From contig JAKUHH010000184.1 of the NCBI GenBank assembly GCA_022701365.1, forward strand, positions 372,001-436,000: 64,000 nt of DNA, read 5' to 3'. This stretch comes from Mycocentrospora acerina (lineage: Eukaryota > Ascomycota > Dothideomycetes > Pleosporales). Positions 31,718 through 41,515 of this stretch are shown here, piece after piece; position 1 is the stretch's first letter, and every line of letters begins with the position of its first letter. The position numbers and the translations under genes were made by a program. The notes under the pieces are model-generated. The model made no database searches and had not been told where the DNA came from. It saw only the letters and a program-made list of their open reading frames with translations.

Positions 31718-33478
31718 TCACATCTTCTCATTGACATCCCTCAATCTTACCATCAGACCACCCTTGGGCCTTGCCGTGATTCCGCCCTGAATCTTGAGCT
31801 CCCAGTTGGGATCCTCTAATTCGAACTCGAATCTACCGACCAACCCTGCGATCAAGCACGCAAACTCCGCCTTCGCAAAGTCCTTTCCAATGCAACTCCT
31901 CGGGCCGTGTAAAAATGTTGTGACCGCATAGTTACTCTCTGCACCGCCTGTGTTCGCTCGCCCTGCACCCATCCAACGATCAGGATTAAATTCTCGGGCG
32001 TCGTCGCCCCAAAGATGCACAGATGTGTTGACTGCCCATGGGCAGATGACAACGGTAGTTCCGGAGGGGATAAAGTGGCCCATAATTGTCGTGTCATTGG
32101 CGGTTTCACGGAGGGTGAGCGGTACAGGTGGGAAGACACGCATGGTTTCGTTGAGCACGGCATTCAGGTAAGGAAGGCGGTCGATTTCAGTGGATGAGAT
32201 CTGCTGTGTGCGATCGGTGAGGGCAGGTAGTTCAGCGCGAACTTCTTCGCGTAGGCGTTTTTGCACATCTGGGTGTTTGCAGAGAAGGTAAACAGCCCAG
32301 GCCATTGCTGAGGCAGTGGTTTCGTGGCCTGCGGCTAGGAATGTCATGAGCTGATTGACGAGGTCTTCGTCGCTGAAGCCGCCGGATTCCATAGCGACGG
32401 AAAGAATGTCGAGGGAAGTTTCCCCACCCTTTTCCAGTTTTGTACGCTTCTCGCGGATAAGATCTCGTGCTACGCTCTTGATTGTGCCAACTGCTCGGCC
32501 AATTTCGTCATTGCGCACAAGGGGCAGGCCAACATGGAGCCAACGTGGGAGTGCGTTCAAGAGAAGTTGTGCCAGCTGTGCGCGTCTATTTGCTCCGAAC
32601 AAAGATCGATACGTGAGGTTCAATTCGTTGTTTGGGTTGGTTACAGAGTCGAAGTCTCGTCCCATACCTGCGAGACCAATGATATCAAGCGTCGCCCGAG
32701 ATGCCCACTCACGTATTTCTACTACAGACGAGGACTCTGGGTTTGATTTGATAGTCGCAGATATGGCGTCTGTCATTTCCTGCGCCTTACTCCAGAAAAT
32801 CGGATACAGGTTCTTGGTATGCCGAAACGCAAAAGCCGGAGACAACAACTTTCTTTGACGCTAATTTTTTGTTAGAGCACTCTTCTTTGATTTGTTTACA
32901 GCGTCTTTGAAGTTACCTTGTGTTCATCACCTTCTGCCAACAATATTCCAACACCAAGCAGCCGACCCAATCCTTCTCGTATCCTTGATGGCTTCACAAA
33001 CTCATAGCTTCTTTGTACAAGTACTTCACCTAACGCTTTTGGGCCCGTGATTAGCACTCGTGGCTCGTTGAGCAGCCATCGGTAATAGATAACACCATCA
33101 TTCGGCACCTGGTCAATCCAGTCTCGTTGCGGTTCGCCAGTTGGTTCCTTGTAAATGCGTTTATAGTGTCCAAGTAAAGGATGTGCATTCTAGTACCATG
33201 TCAGTTTTGCCGATTTGAGTAATAAAAAAAATTCCAAGAACAATCCTGTTCGCCGTCGAGAAAACACTCACAGGCGGTTGTGGCAACTTCCTGAGCGGGC
33301 TGAAAAACAACGGATACACGAAAATCCACCATGTGAGCTTTACTCCCCACATTCCCAAAAACAATACTACCACATTCCACGTGGAGCTTTTCGTAATAAG
33401 AGCTTGAGGTGCATAGCGAGAACTGAAAAACGTGATGACTGCGGATGAGAGGAGCAGCGCGCGCTTAGGGACCACCAT
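31718..33478 (-). CDS. Cytochrome P450 monooxygenase
   Basis: There are three exons, 33478-33272, 33189-32917 and 32860-31718, with introns of 82 nt (GTGAGT to ACTAG) and 56 nt (GTAACT to TTTAG). The product has 540 residues. An N-terminal hydrophobic anchor (NVVVLFLGMWGVKLTWWIFVY) followed by the proline hinge LRKLPQPP fits an ER-bound microsomal P450. The I-helix oxygen-binding motif AGHETT is at 337-342, the K-helix ExxR at Glu398/Arg401, FNPDRW at 451-456, and the heme loop FLHGPRSCIG has the cysteine ligand Cys483. All key residues are intact. The clan-level similarity is to the CYP3/4-like fungal P450s, but I cannot name the family. No biosynthetic core enzyme is near, so a detoxification or lipid-oxidation role is as likely as secondary metabolism. 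Confidence 0.93.
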
Positions 33479-34135
33479 TGCAGCGAATAGTCTAAGCTGC
33501 CAATGTAGAAAGAGAGGGCGGCGAGGGGAGATAAAGAGCAAGTGCGATGAATGTAGGTGGAACACACGATACGAGCCTTACGTAGTGATCCCTTCTTCCT
33601 ACTCGCGCTGTTTCATCGATGATGCTGACGGTGGCCCGTGCAGACGGGTGCGGAGCAATCGTTCCATCCGAGTCTACTATGATGCCCCGCTTTCTACCTC
33701 TTGTATGGCTCTACAAGCGAGTTGGAGTCTTTTGCGGACGTGTATACATGGTCGTCCGAATATTTTGGTACACGTGGAGGTGTACCATGTGAGGACTTGA
33801 GTGGCTTCACGACAAATGTCTCCTCATATCGATCAAGCCACTGACTGTATGTGGTAAGATTCCTCACAAAAGGACCTTGATGGTTGCTTAGCTGATGAAA
33901 CAATACTAATTCATTCCAGTAAGAACGTCTCAACTCTAGGCAAATCTTCACAATCTAGAAAGGGGGGGGGTGACTCAAAATTCACCTCCAATCATACTGA
34001 GAACAATGAGAACGATGACTGCATAATCGTACGATAAATGATCAGAAGGTAACTCGACGCTGGAATTTATATAGCCGAATCCCGCTCATATCAGATCTAT
34101 CACTGGAGCAATTATCATGCCGTATATACTCGAAC
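33479..34135. other. Intergenic region between P450 and ABC transporter
   Basis: This is the P450 promoter and the ABC transporter 3' flank. It contains a G run at 33961-33970. An 85-codon minus-strand frame (33951-33694) starts at GTG and is not supported. Confidence 0.5.
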
Positions 34136-36766
34136 TTATTTGCGTTTTTCGACCGCCTCACTGCTGCCTTCGCTCCTGCCAGATGACTTCGCTGAGCCTT
34201 CTTCTATGGGTGTGATGTCAATGAGGGTAGTACTCTCATCTTCTGTTCTCTCGGTGGGGGTAGCAGACTTGGAGATGCTCGTGGAGAGATGACCAGCCGT
34301 CTGTTTTGTCCAGAGCTCGTGATACTTTCCACCGACTTCCAGCAACTCTTGATGGGTCCCTCGTTCAATAATCTCACCCTTCTCAACTACAAGGATTTGG
34401 TCTGCTTCAACAATGGTGCTGAGGCGATGTGCAATCACGAAGGTTGTGCGTCCTTTGCTAAGCTTGCTAAAGGCCTCTTGAATTTTGGCTTCAATACCGG
34501 AGTCAATGGCGGATGTGGCCTCATCCAGCATGACAATCTTAGGATCCTTGAGCATTACACGGGCAATAGCGATCCGCTGGAGCTGACCGCCAGAAAGCCT
34601 CACTCCGCGTTCGCCGACCTTAGAGTTGTAGCCATCAGGAAATCCAATTATATCTTCATGCACAGCGGCTGCACGACACGCTTCCTCAATCTCGGCGTCA
34701 GTAGCATCAAGCCTTGCATATCGAATGTTCTGGCGTATCGTTTGGTTGAATAGAACAGGATCCTGGGGGACAAGTCCGATCGCGTCTCGGAGGCTCGATT
34801 GTGTTACAGAGCGAAGATCTTGACCGTCGACCATAATAGAGCCTCCAGTAACATCGTAGAATCGGAAGAGTAGCTTTAGCATGGTGGACTTTCCACCTCC
34901 TGTCTCACCTACAAATGCAACCGTTTGCCCACCTTCAGCCTGCAGGGTTACGCCCTTGATAATTGGTTTTCGCTCATCATACGCGAACTCAACCTCCTTG
35001 AACTCGACTTTGCCGGCTTCAATTACAATATCCTTGGCACCTTCTTGATCCGCTACACTTGGCTTGGTATTGAGCAGCTGGAGCAGACGCTCTGCATCGA
35101 TGAGGGAAGCCGAAAGCTGGCGGTAGCTATATGACATCACATATAGCGGACTGGTCATAGTATGCCAATACATGATGAGTGTAACAAGATTGCCAACTTG
35201 CTTCTGCTTTGAAACAATTTGTGTCATACCAAAGATGCAGCATCCTGCAAACCCAAATGTTGTGAGCACATCTTGCGCTGCGTGCCCTCCCATGGACCGG
35301 AAGTAGTAGGCGTACTGCGCCCGAATAGTGGCAATGATGTTTGATGCGTATCGATTGTACTCGAAGACCAATCGGTTGAAGTAAGCAACGGTCTGCCAGT
35401 TGTGCACGGTCTCGTTGACGGTAGAACTTTCCGCTCGCTGCTTCTCGACATAGTCTCTTCTGCGCGGCTGTGACAGCGTCGTGAAGTACCATCCAATGCT
35501 TATATATGCCGCTCCCATGAATAGTATGATAAAGGCCATGTATACATCAAATAAGTGTGTGACATAATACATGGCGATCACAAGATCTAAAAGGATTGGA
35601 CTGAGATCAAACAATACTAGTTCCACCAGAGTATTCAGGGACGATGCCTGCTCAACAGCTTTAAGTACCTCACCAGAATCCTTGCCAGTATGGAAGTTCA
35701 TCGACAAACTGAGAACGTGCTCGTACGCCATCAATGTTACTCGTTGGTATGCCGAGTTGGAGATGACTAAGCTAGCTATGCCGTCAAATATCCCAGTACC
35801 GGCATAGCTGTTGATATATTGAAACAAAACCCAGAGTCCTATGTCTTTCCACGGCATCACAGTCGTTCCAGGCTGTGAGAGCTTGTTTGTGATGATACCA
35901 AGTTGGCGGGGAGTGAGAAGATTAAGAACCCTCTCTTGAATCATGTGGACGATGCGTACCAATAGGGCACCCATGACTTTCGGGTCATCCCTAGGAAACA
36001 GATAAGGCAAGAAGATGAGAAACCCCTTGAGATATCCCAACCAGCCACCCTCTTCCTCAAGGCGTTTGGCCTGTTGCTCTTTGATGACTTTATCGAGATC
36101 GGAGGGTGATTCCTCTTCATCAGCAGTCCCAGAAGTCCCTTGGTTGATAGCTCCATAAGTACCGGCCCCATTTTGATTAGCGTTGCCGTTAGACTGTTTC
36201 GCGAGTAGTGATTGGCGCTCTTCGTCCGTTCCGTTTTCAGTAAACTTTGTAATTAAGATGAGAAATCCATCGACCATCAGCGGCAGGGAAGCACATGCTC
36301 TTATGCAACTAAATATGAATTGTGTGTCCGTGGACCTGTCCTCTGGAGAGATGGAGAAACCGTTAATGAGGCAAGTTGTAGTTTCAAAAGCGAACTGCAG
36401 GGCAAACGCGCCAAAATAGGGGTGCCACCGAAGCGATTTGCTTTTCCAAGCTACAAATATGAGAGGACTCCAAACAAGAACGGAGCCTAAACATCGAACC
36501 GCAGCTGGCTTCGGTGCTTCAAAGTTCCACTCTGTGAGCGACTGACTGAAATAGTACAAAACTTCTGTGATGTACGCCATCAGCGTCAGAGCCATCAGCG
36601 CCAACACTAATAGACGCCTCTTCGAGGATACCGGGCTGGGCTTCTGCAGGATGCATAAACTGAACGTGCAAGCTCCTAGGAAGTAGAAGCCGACCGTTGG
36701 AGCTTGCATGTAGTTGAGCAGTTCCATAGCCGAGTTTAGTGATACCGGGGGGTGAGTCGAAGACAT
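34136..36766 (-). CDS. HMT1-type ABC half-transporter (ABCB subfamily)
   Basis: This is a single-exon gene of 876 residues. An N-terminal set of about five hydrophobic segments (residues 20-175) precedes a hydrophilic linker (180-240), the six-span ABC membrane domain (about 265-560) and one nucleotide-binding domain. The NBD shows Walker A GETGGGKS (620-627), Q-loop Gln668, signature LSGGQ (724-728), Walker B IVMLDE (744-749) and switch His780, all intact. The extra N-terminal membrane domain plus one ABC unit is the layout of S. pombe Hmt1 and human ABCB6, which act as homodimers. Hmt1 sits in the vacuolar membrane and moves thiol-peptide/cadmium complexes. A vacuolar metal or glutathione-conjugate role is therefore likely here but inferred. 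The C-terminus is Ser/Thr-rich and hydrophilic. Confidence 0.93.
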   Translation of the reverse strand: MSSTHPPVSLNSAMELLNYMQAPTVGFYFLGACTFSLCILQKPSPVSSKRRLLVLALMALTLMAYITEVLYYFSQSLTEWNFEAPKPAAVRCLGSVLVWSPLIFVAWKSKSLRWHPYFGAFALQFAFETTTCLINGFSISPEDRSTDTQFIFSCIRACASLPLMVDGFLILITKFTENGTDEERQSLLAKQSNGNANQNGAGTYGAINQGTSGTADEEESPSDLDKVIKEQQAKRLEEEGGWLGYLKGFLIFLPYLFPRDDPKVMGALLVRIVHMIQERVLNLLTPRQLGIITNKLSQPGTTVMPWKDIGLWVLFQYINSYAGTGIFDGIASLVISNSAYQRVTLMAYEHVLSLSMNFHTGKDSGEVLKAVEQASSLNTLVELVLFDLSPILLDLVIAMYYVTHLFDVYMAFIILFMGAAYISIGWYFTTLSQPRRRDYVEKQRAESSTVNETVHNWQTVAYFNRLVFEYNRYASNIIATIRAQYAYYFRSMGGHAAQDVLTTFGFAGCCIFGMTQIVSKQKQVGNLVTLIMYWHTMTSPLYVMSYSYRQLSASLIDAERLLQLLNTKPSVADQEGAKDIVIEAGKVEFKEVEFAYDERKPIIKGVTLQAEGGQTVAFVGETGGGKSTMLKLLFRFYDVTGGSIMVDGQDLRSVTQSSLRDAIGLVPQDPVLFNQTIRQNIRYARLDATDAEIEEACRAAAVHEDIIGFPDGYNSKVGERGVRLSGGQLQRIAIARVMLKDPKIVMLDEATSAIDSGIEAKIQEAFSKLSKGRTTFVIAHRLSTIVEADQILVVEKGEIIERGTHQELLEVGGKYHELWTKQTAGHLSTSISKSATPTERTEDESTTLIDITPIEEGSAKSSGRSEGSSEAVEKRK

Positions 36767-38817
36767 TTTCGCGGTGTTGGGAGGCCGTCCGATTGTGGTG
36801 GAGAGGTCTTTGACGACCTTGGAACTGGGGCGATCAGATGCGACGAGATCTAATTAACTAAAATAATGGGGTTGCCGATCAACACTTGTCTCTAACAGCG
36901 ATGCCTTGTTGAGTCGTATGCAACCTGCGAGCGAACAGGAGCAAGCCCTACACGCTGGAAAGTTAAATCAGAGGCCGCCTGGCTGAATAAACGATCTTGT
37001 TGCCTAGGAGCGTCTGGATGTTTGAAGATCGATGCCAGACTTTGTTCTGCGTGTCGCACCGCCACACGTTTGCTTTTTCCCTGTCGAAAATACGGCGCAG
37101 GAGACCGTTGAAGCTGGAGCAGATCCACAAAAGGGCGACCGGGACTGACACCGTTTGTGGTGTTCGACACTGGCGTGATCGTGCGAAGAAAAGTTAAACT
37201 AGGTCTACCAATAATCGCGATTGCCTAGTCTCATTTGGCCAGCTAATTTGACTCGCCGTTTGCGCGAGTGTTTCCCACAGATATGGTTGAGTGACGACTA
37301 GTGCTGAGCTGCACGTATACAACTTCTCTTCCGTACATTAATCTTCGGGGGCATGAACTGTAAAGAGGCTGTAAAACGTCACGAGCTGGGCGCATGTGGC
37401 TTGCAAGCTGCGCGTCAATCTCACCGCTCGGTAGTAATCACCGCGGTAGATTCTTATGCCATGCAGACTGAAGATGAACCGGATCCCCACTGCATGAACG
37501 ATATCCCCGAGCGTAGGTTCCGGGTTATATCTACTGAGTATGGGTTTTTTTTTCTCAAAAAGTTGAGGCCCTGAACACGCAGCACTTGACTGGTTGTGCC
37601 GTAACCAAGCGATTGCAGCCGTGGACGCGTCGCGAGTCCTGGTGAGTATCTCGAGAGCTGAGCGTCAGCCCTGAGCTGCCTAGCCCAGCTGAAAACAAGA
37701 TCGTGATGTACGACAAGCATGATAACGAAGCTGGGGTTGTTGGCTTTTGTTTGGCCCTGCATACAACTGCCGTACTTTCATGACTCATGGGGCTAGCGCT
37801 TCATGCGAAGCAGGAGGCATCCCCTGAAACTCTCCCCATTCCCTGATGTTTGTAATTTCACCTCTCCGCCCTCCGCCCCCCGCTTCCCCCATACTTAGCC
37901 AGAGACTTGTTTGGACATTCACATGTCGCTTGTTGGACCTTACAATAACACCTAGCCGTTATGTTAGCCAACCTCTATTATTTTGCTTACACAACCGACT
38001 TCCTCACTTTCCAATGCACAAGTCTAACAACAACGCGTATTGTTCCATAAAAGTATTCATTCAATATTTCATGCTTAATCCCATCCGCAACATTTCACAC
38101 TCGTTGGCTCACTGATCTGCACAGTCATACTGTCCGTTTGCACAACGAACGACTTGAAGTGCAGCTATGTATGAAGTGAATGGAAACTGCCAGTCGGCCG
38201 TTTTTTTTATGGTTCAGGAAGCCATGTTACATCCCCTTTCAACACAAGTTACCATGCAGACGTACGATGGTATTCACGTCTATCTTGTCTTGCTCGTTTG
38301 TCATATTGTTTTGACGACCACGTTCTAGATTCTCTTCATTGTGAATTCACTCATTTACCTTTTTCTCCAAAACCTTACCTTCTGGGCTATATTGGTCCCT
38401 CAACAGCATTGTCTGGCCTTTCTCACTTGTAGTCGACTTTAACATTTCGTTGCCCAAGCGAACTTCTCATTGCATCAATGAGGCAGCGCATCTGCGTTCC
38501 TTTTGATTTTACACTTCCAAGGACTACTCTGTTTTCACCTACATGGATTTTGGCATCTTACAACAATCAACCCTTCACCGACTGACCCTAAGATCCCTAT
38601 TCACCACTACAGAACGTGTGTAGTCAAGTATCTGTTCGAGCATTTACAACACCTTGGGCTGCATACAACCGTTGACAGTAATTACAGTTAGTGTCTTAAC
38701 TCTAGTCCTTGCCTCAGCCGAGCATCCTTAATTTCTCTTCACAAAATCAAAGCAGGTCATTACAGTGCAACACTTGACCCATCTAGTCAACTTGGTTAGG
38801 TGGCCGGTTGCACTACG
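36767..38817. other. Divergent intergenic region
   Basis: This is 2 kb between the ABC transporter start (minus) and the zinc-finger-like gene start (plus). The frames seen on both strands (36892-37170, 37353-37574, 37454-37762, 37846-38115) have no recognisable domains. The 700 bases before 38818 are pyrimidine-rich and likely form the promoter and leader of the plus-strand gene. Confidence 0.5.
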
Positions 38818-40305
38818 ATGGCAAACCGAGCCCACACACCCCCAACGCAAACACCGTCCGCTCTCTCAGCTGCTCCATCCCTACCAGCTACACCAGGAGG
38901 ACGTCGTCCACTTCATCCGCATACCCCAGGCAACTCAATCAACAGTCCACTTCCCCCGCGCACTTCCAGAGTCGCAATAGTCCCTACTACACCGGGCGGC
39001 ACAATAAAATCCTGCTCTTCAAATGCATTCGAATTCACTACAGTAAAGGTTCATACTGCCAAGTGCTCAGAATGTGACAAACGCAACATGGATAAGATGC
39101 GTCGCTGCCCAGGCTGCACTTTCCAGATCTGTAGACCGTGCTACGACCGGAGGGAGGAGGCGGATATAAATATGGCACACGGGAATATGCAGAGTCCTGC
39201 AACACCGATAGCGGGTGGGGGAGCGAGTGTGGTAAGGAGGAGACCCGCCAGTGTCACTGGGCCGCCAATTATGGTTGATACCTTCAACAGGATTGGCACT
39301 TCGGATATGGGGGTACAGAAGGTGAGCAAGAGTGCAGAGAAGACGAAGCAAGAAGATCGAACCGCATCCGCTCCTAAGAAGCGTACAGCAAAACTCAAGA
39401 AGAAGGTGCTCTCTAGTGACAAGTCGTCTGGCGATGACTATGTCCCTGATGATGACTCTCCCACCTCAAAAAAGCGCTGTCGCACCCTAGACAATATGAC
39501 CACCGCGACTAACATTCGCCCATCGCGCAAACAGCCCACTCCCCGAACTGTTCCAAAGCACAAGGAAAGAGCCCTCCCTCCTACTGACTCCAGTATCAAC
39601 CTTAGCACTTCGATCGACTTCCGACCTAGCACTTTACCCTACGACATCCTCATGCAAGCAATCGGCGTCAACACCCCTGAAAATCCCTACCAACAACACC
39701 TCCTCAGCCGCCAGACCCCCATAATCTCCAATCCGGTCATCGTCATCCCCGACATCGTAAAGCGGGGATTTAAGCCGCGCCCCCGCGCCACGGATGGATT
39801 GAAGAAAATGCGCAAGCAAACAAGATCCTCTCCAAGCATAGGGGACGAAGGATGCCAAAAAGCTAGCCCCGCCTCAACTCCACTTCCAGAAACGGTCCGT
39901 GACCTTGTCACCTCCAGCGTCTCCATCTACCAGCAGAATGCTGCCTTCGATAATGACGAGAGAGATGAGCTTTTCTCTACGGTCAAGGAAGCAGGTCGTA
40001 AATGGGCAGTACAATTGTTCAACAGCCTCCCTGCAACGGTACTTAAGAGTGCAACACGAGGCCTGGACATGCGGCTTGAGCATATTGATGAGGCGAGAAG
40101 GGATGAATTGGAAAAGATTGTGGGCGATGTTACGGCGAGAAAGATGGAGGAGCTTGTTGAGGAAAAGGAGGCGCTCGATGCTGCGGTCACTGTTGAGAGA
40201 CGCGAAGTTGTACAGGAGAGTGAGGCAGCACTTGAGCGTGTGGAGAAAAGAGTTGTTTCGCGTAGGGATGGTAACGTATTCGGGCATTTTCTTGAGAAGT
40301 CGTGA
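38818..40305 (+). CDS. Hypothetical protein with a six-cysteine zinc-finger-like motif
   Basis: This is a single exon of 495 residues. I start it at the ATG at 38818 (MANRAHTPPT). The N-terminus is Pro/Thr-rich with repeated TPGG/TPGN segments. A cysteine cluster, C-x2-C-x10-C-x2-C-x4-C-x2-C (Cys83, 86, 97, 100, 105, 108), reads CSECDKRNMDKMRRCPGC and then ICRPCYDRRE, which resembles half of a treble-clef or RING-like fold and probably binds zinc. The middle is basic with likely nuclear-import runs (KKRTAKLKKK). The last 120 residues form charged helices (EEKEALDAAVTVERREVVQESEAALERVEKRV). A nuclear or chromatin-related role is a guess. It converges with the LAMTOR1-like gene. Confidence 0.78.
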   Translation: MANRAHTPPTQTPSALSAAPSLPATPGGRRPLHPHTPGNSINSPLPPRTSRVAIVPTTPGGTIKSCSSNAFEFTTVKVHTAKCSECDKRNMDKMRRCPGCTFQICRPCYDRREEADINMAHGNMQSPATPIAGGGASVVRRRPASVTGPPIMVDTFNRIGTSDMGVQKVSKSAEKTKQEDRTASAPKKRTAKLKKKVLSSDKSSGDDYVPDDDSPTSKKRCRTLDNMTTATNIRPSRKQPTPRTVPKHKERALPPTDSSINLSTSIDFRPSTLPYDILMQAIGVNTPENPYQQHLLSRQTPIISNPVIVIPDIVKRGFKPRPRATDGLKKMRKQTRSSPSIGDEGCQKASPASTPLPETVRDLVTSSVSIYQQNAAFDNDERDELFSTVKEAGRKWAVQLFNSLPATVLKSATRGLDMRLEHIDEARRDELEKIVGDVTARKMEELVEEKEALDAAVTVERREVVQESEAALERVEKRVVSRRDGNVFGHFLEKS

Positions 40306-40865
40306 ATGCTGCCCGCTTTTTTTGGCTTGCCTCCCTTGGAAAGCGGCGAGGTCAGGTCACGAAAGGGGTTGGCGGGCTTAAAGAGGTGACGGAGAAACAA
40401 TATGGTTTCCATTAGACACTCCTCTTGCGAAGAACGATTTCTTGCGTTCTAGGATGACAGGATGAGAGTGCTGCACGCTCACAAGACTACGGAGTTCTAT
40501 ATAGAGATGGCCTCGTCTTCTTCGAAGTGAGGACGTCAGAATTATGATCATTTTTGTCGGGAACTAATTTCTGATAGTGATGATTACGTAGTCATAATAA
40601 TGCATGGAAACGATAACCGGTAGAAGCAAACAACTATGCTTTGCAGTGCTATGATGATGTATGAAAATGCTGAGCCGTGATTCGCTATCAATATAATGCG
40701 ACAGAACGCATACTTGGGGTATTTCGAGTGACCGACTCCAATTGAAAAGTGCGCGGTAGAAAAGAAAAAATTATGGGTATCCGAAGCTTATCATCCTCCT
40801 CCTCTTATCTCCTCTTCTGCTTATGGGAGTTGTCGCTCTTCATTTTACCCCCATTTCCAGCCCGC
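40306..40865. other. Convergent 3' flanks
   Basis: This is 560 bp between two stop codons of converging genes. It holds their 3' untranslated regions, with no further gene seen. Confidence 0.6.
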
Positions 40866-41515
40866 CTATTTTCCGAACGTGATTGTCAAACCCCCTTCTG
40901 TCTTCTTCACTTTCTCCACCTCGTCTTCCTCTCCGCCGTCTCCACCTTCTCCTAGTACACTCTCCAACCAGCTCGACTCAGAGTCATCCGTCGCATCCTC
41001 TGTTTTCTGCTCTTCGGGCTTCTTCTGTCTGCGTATCGAGGCGAAACGATCGTTGAAAAGGCGTTGGTATTCATCATGCTCGGCGACTTCGGGGGCGTGG
41101 GTGGGAATTAGCTGTCTGTAAAATTACAAGCGTTAGTGATGTGGAAGGAAAGGGGGTGGCGGGCCACGATTGTCATTTGTGTGGTTATGAGTTGATTTTG
41201 CGATATCTAGGAAGAGGATGGGGTTTGGGACGCACTCATTTGTTTGCGCACATATCCTCTCCAAAGCTTCCCGCTCGCGACGAATCTCCTCGGGGTCGGG
41301 CTGTGGTGCATGGTTCACGGTCCCGTAGTGTGGTTGGTCGTCGGCAAGAAGGTGCGATACATCGGATTGCTATTTAAAGTATCAGTTTCTGCCTCATTAT
41401 CAGGTCATTCAGGTGATGGTAGGGAAGAAAGTTCAAGGAGCGAAGAGAAAAGGCGTGCACAACTTACTTCGGAGTCTGAGGCACGACGGCCCAGGCACGA
41501 CGAGCAGATACCCAT
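40866..41515 (-). CDS. LAMTOR1/Ego1-like lipid-anchored vacuolar protein
   Basis: There are three exons, 41515-41468, 41369-41236 and 41115-40866, with introns of 98 nt (GTAAGT to AATAG) and 120 nt (GTGCGT to TACAG). The product has 143 residues. The first exon encodes only MGICSSCLGRRASDSE: Gly2 is a myristoylation site, and Cys4 and Cys7 are palmitoylation candidates. Exon 2 continues HLLADDQPHYGTVNHAPQPDPEEIRREREALERIC, the small leucine/tyrosine block followed by a helix that is typical of the LAMTOR family. Exon 3 gives a second helix (EHDEYQRLFNDRFASIRRQKK) and an acidic, Glu-rich tail. In animals LAMTOR1 and in yeast Meh1/Ego1 anchor the Ragulator/EGO complex to the lysosome or vacuole for TORC1 signalling. 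The assignment rests on the anchor motif and layout rather than strong identity. Confidence 0.75.

Noticed and set aside
33694..33951. 85-codon minus-strand frame between the P450 and ABC genes
   Set aside because: It begins at GTG and could not be joined to either gene with consensus splice sites.
25236..36766. Possible secondary-metabolite cluster (MFS, P450, ABC)
   Set aside because: No polyketide synthase, peptide synthetase, terpene cyclase or pathway regulator is present, and unrelated genes lie between them.
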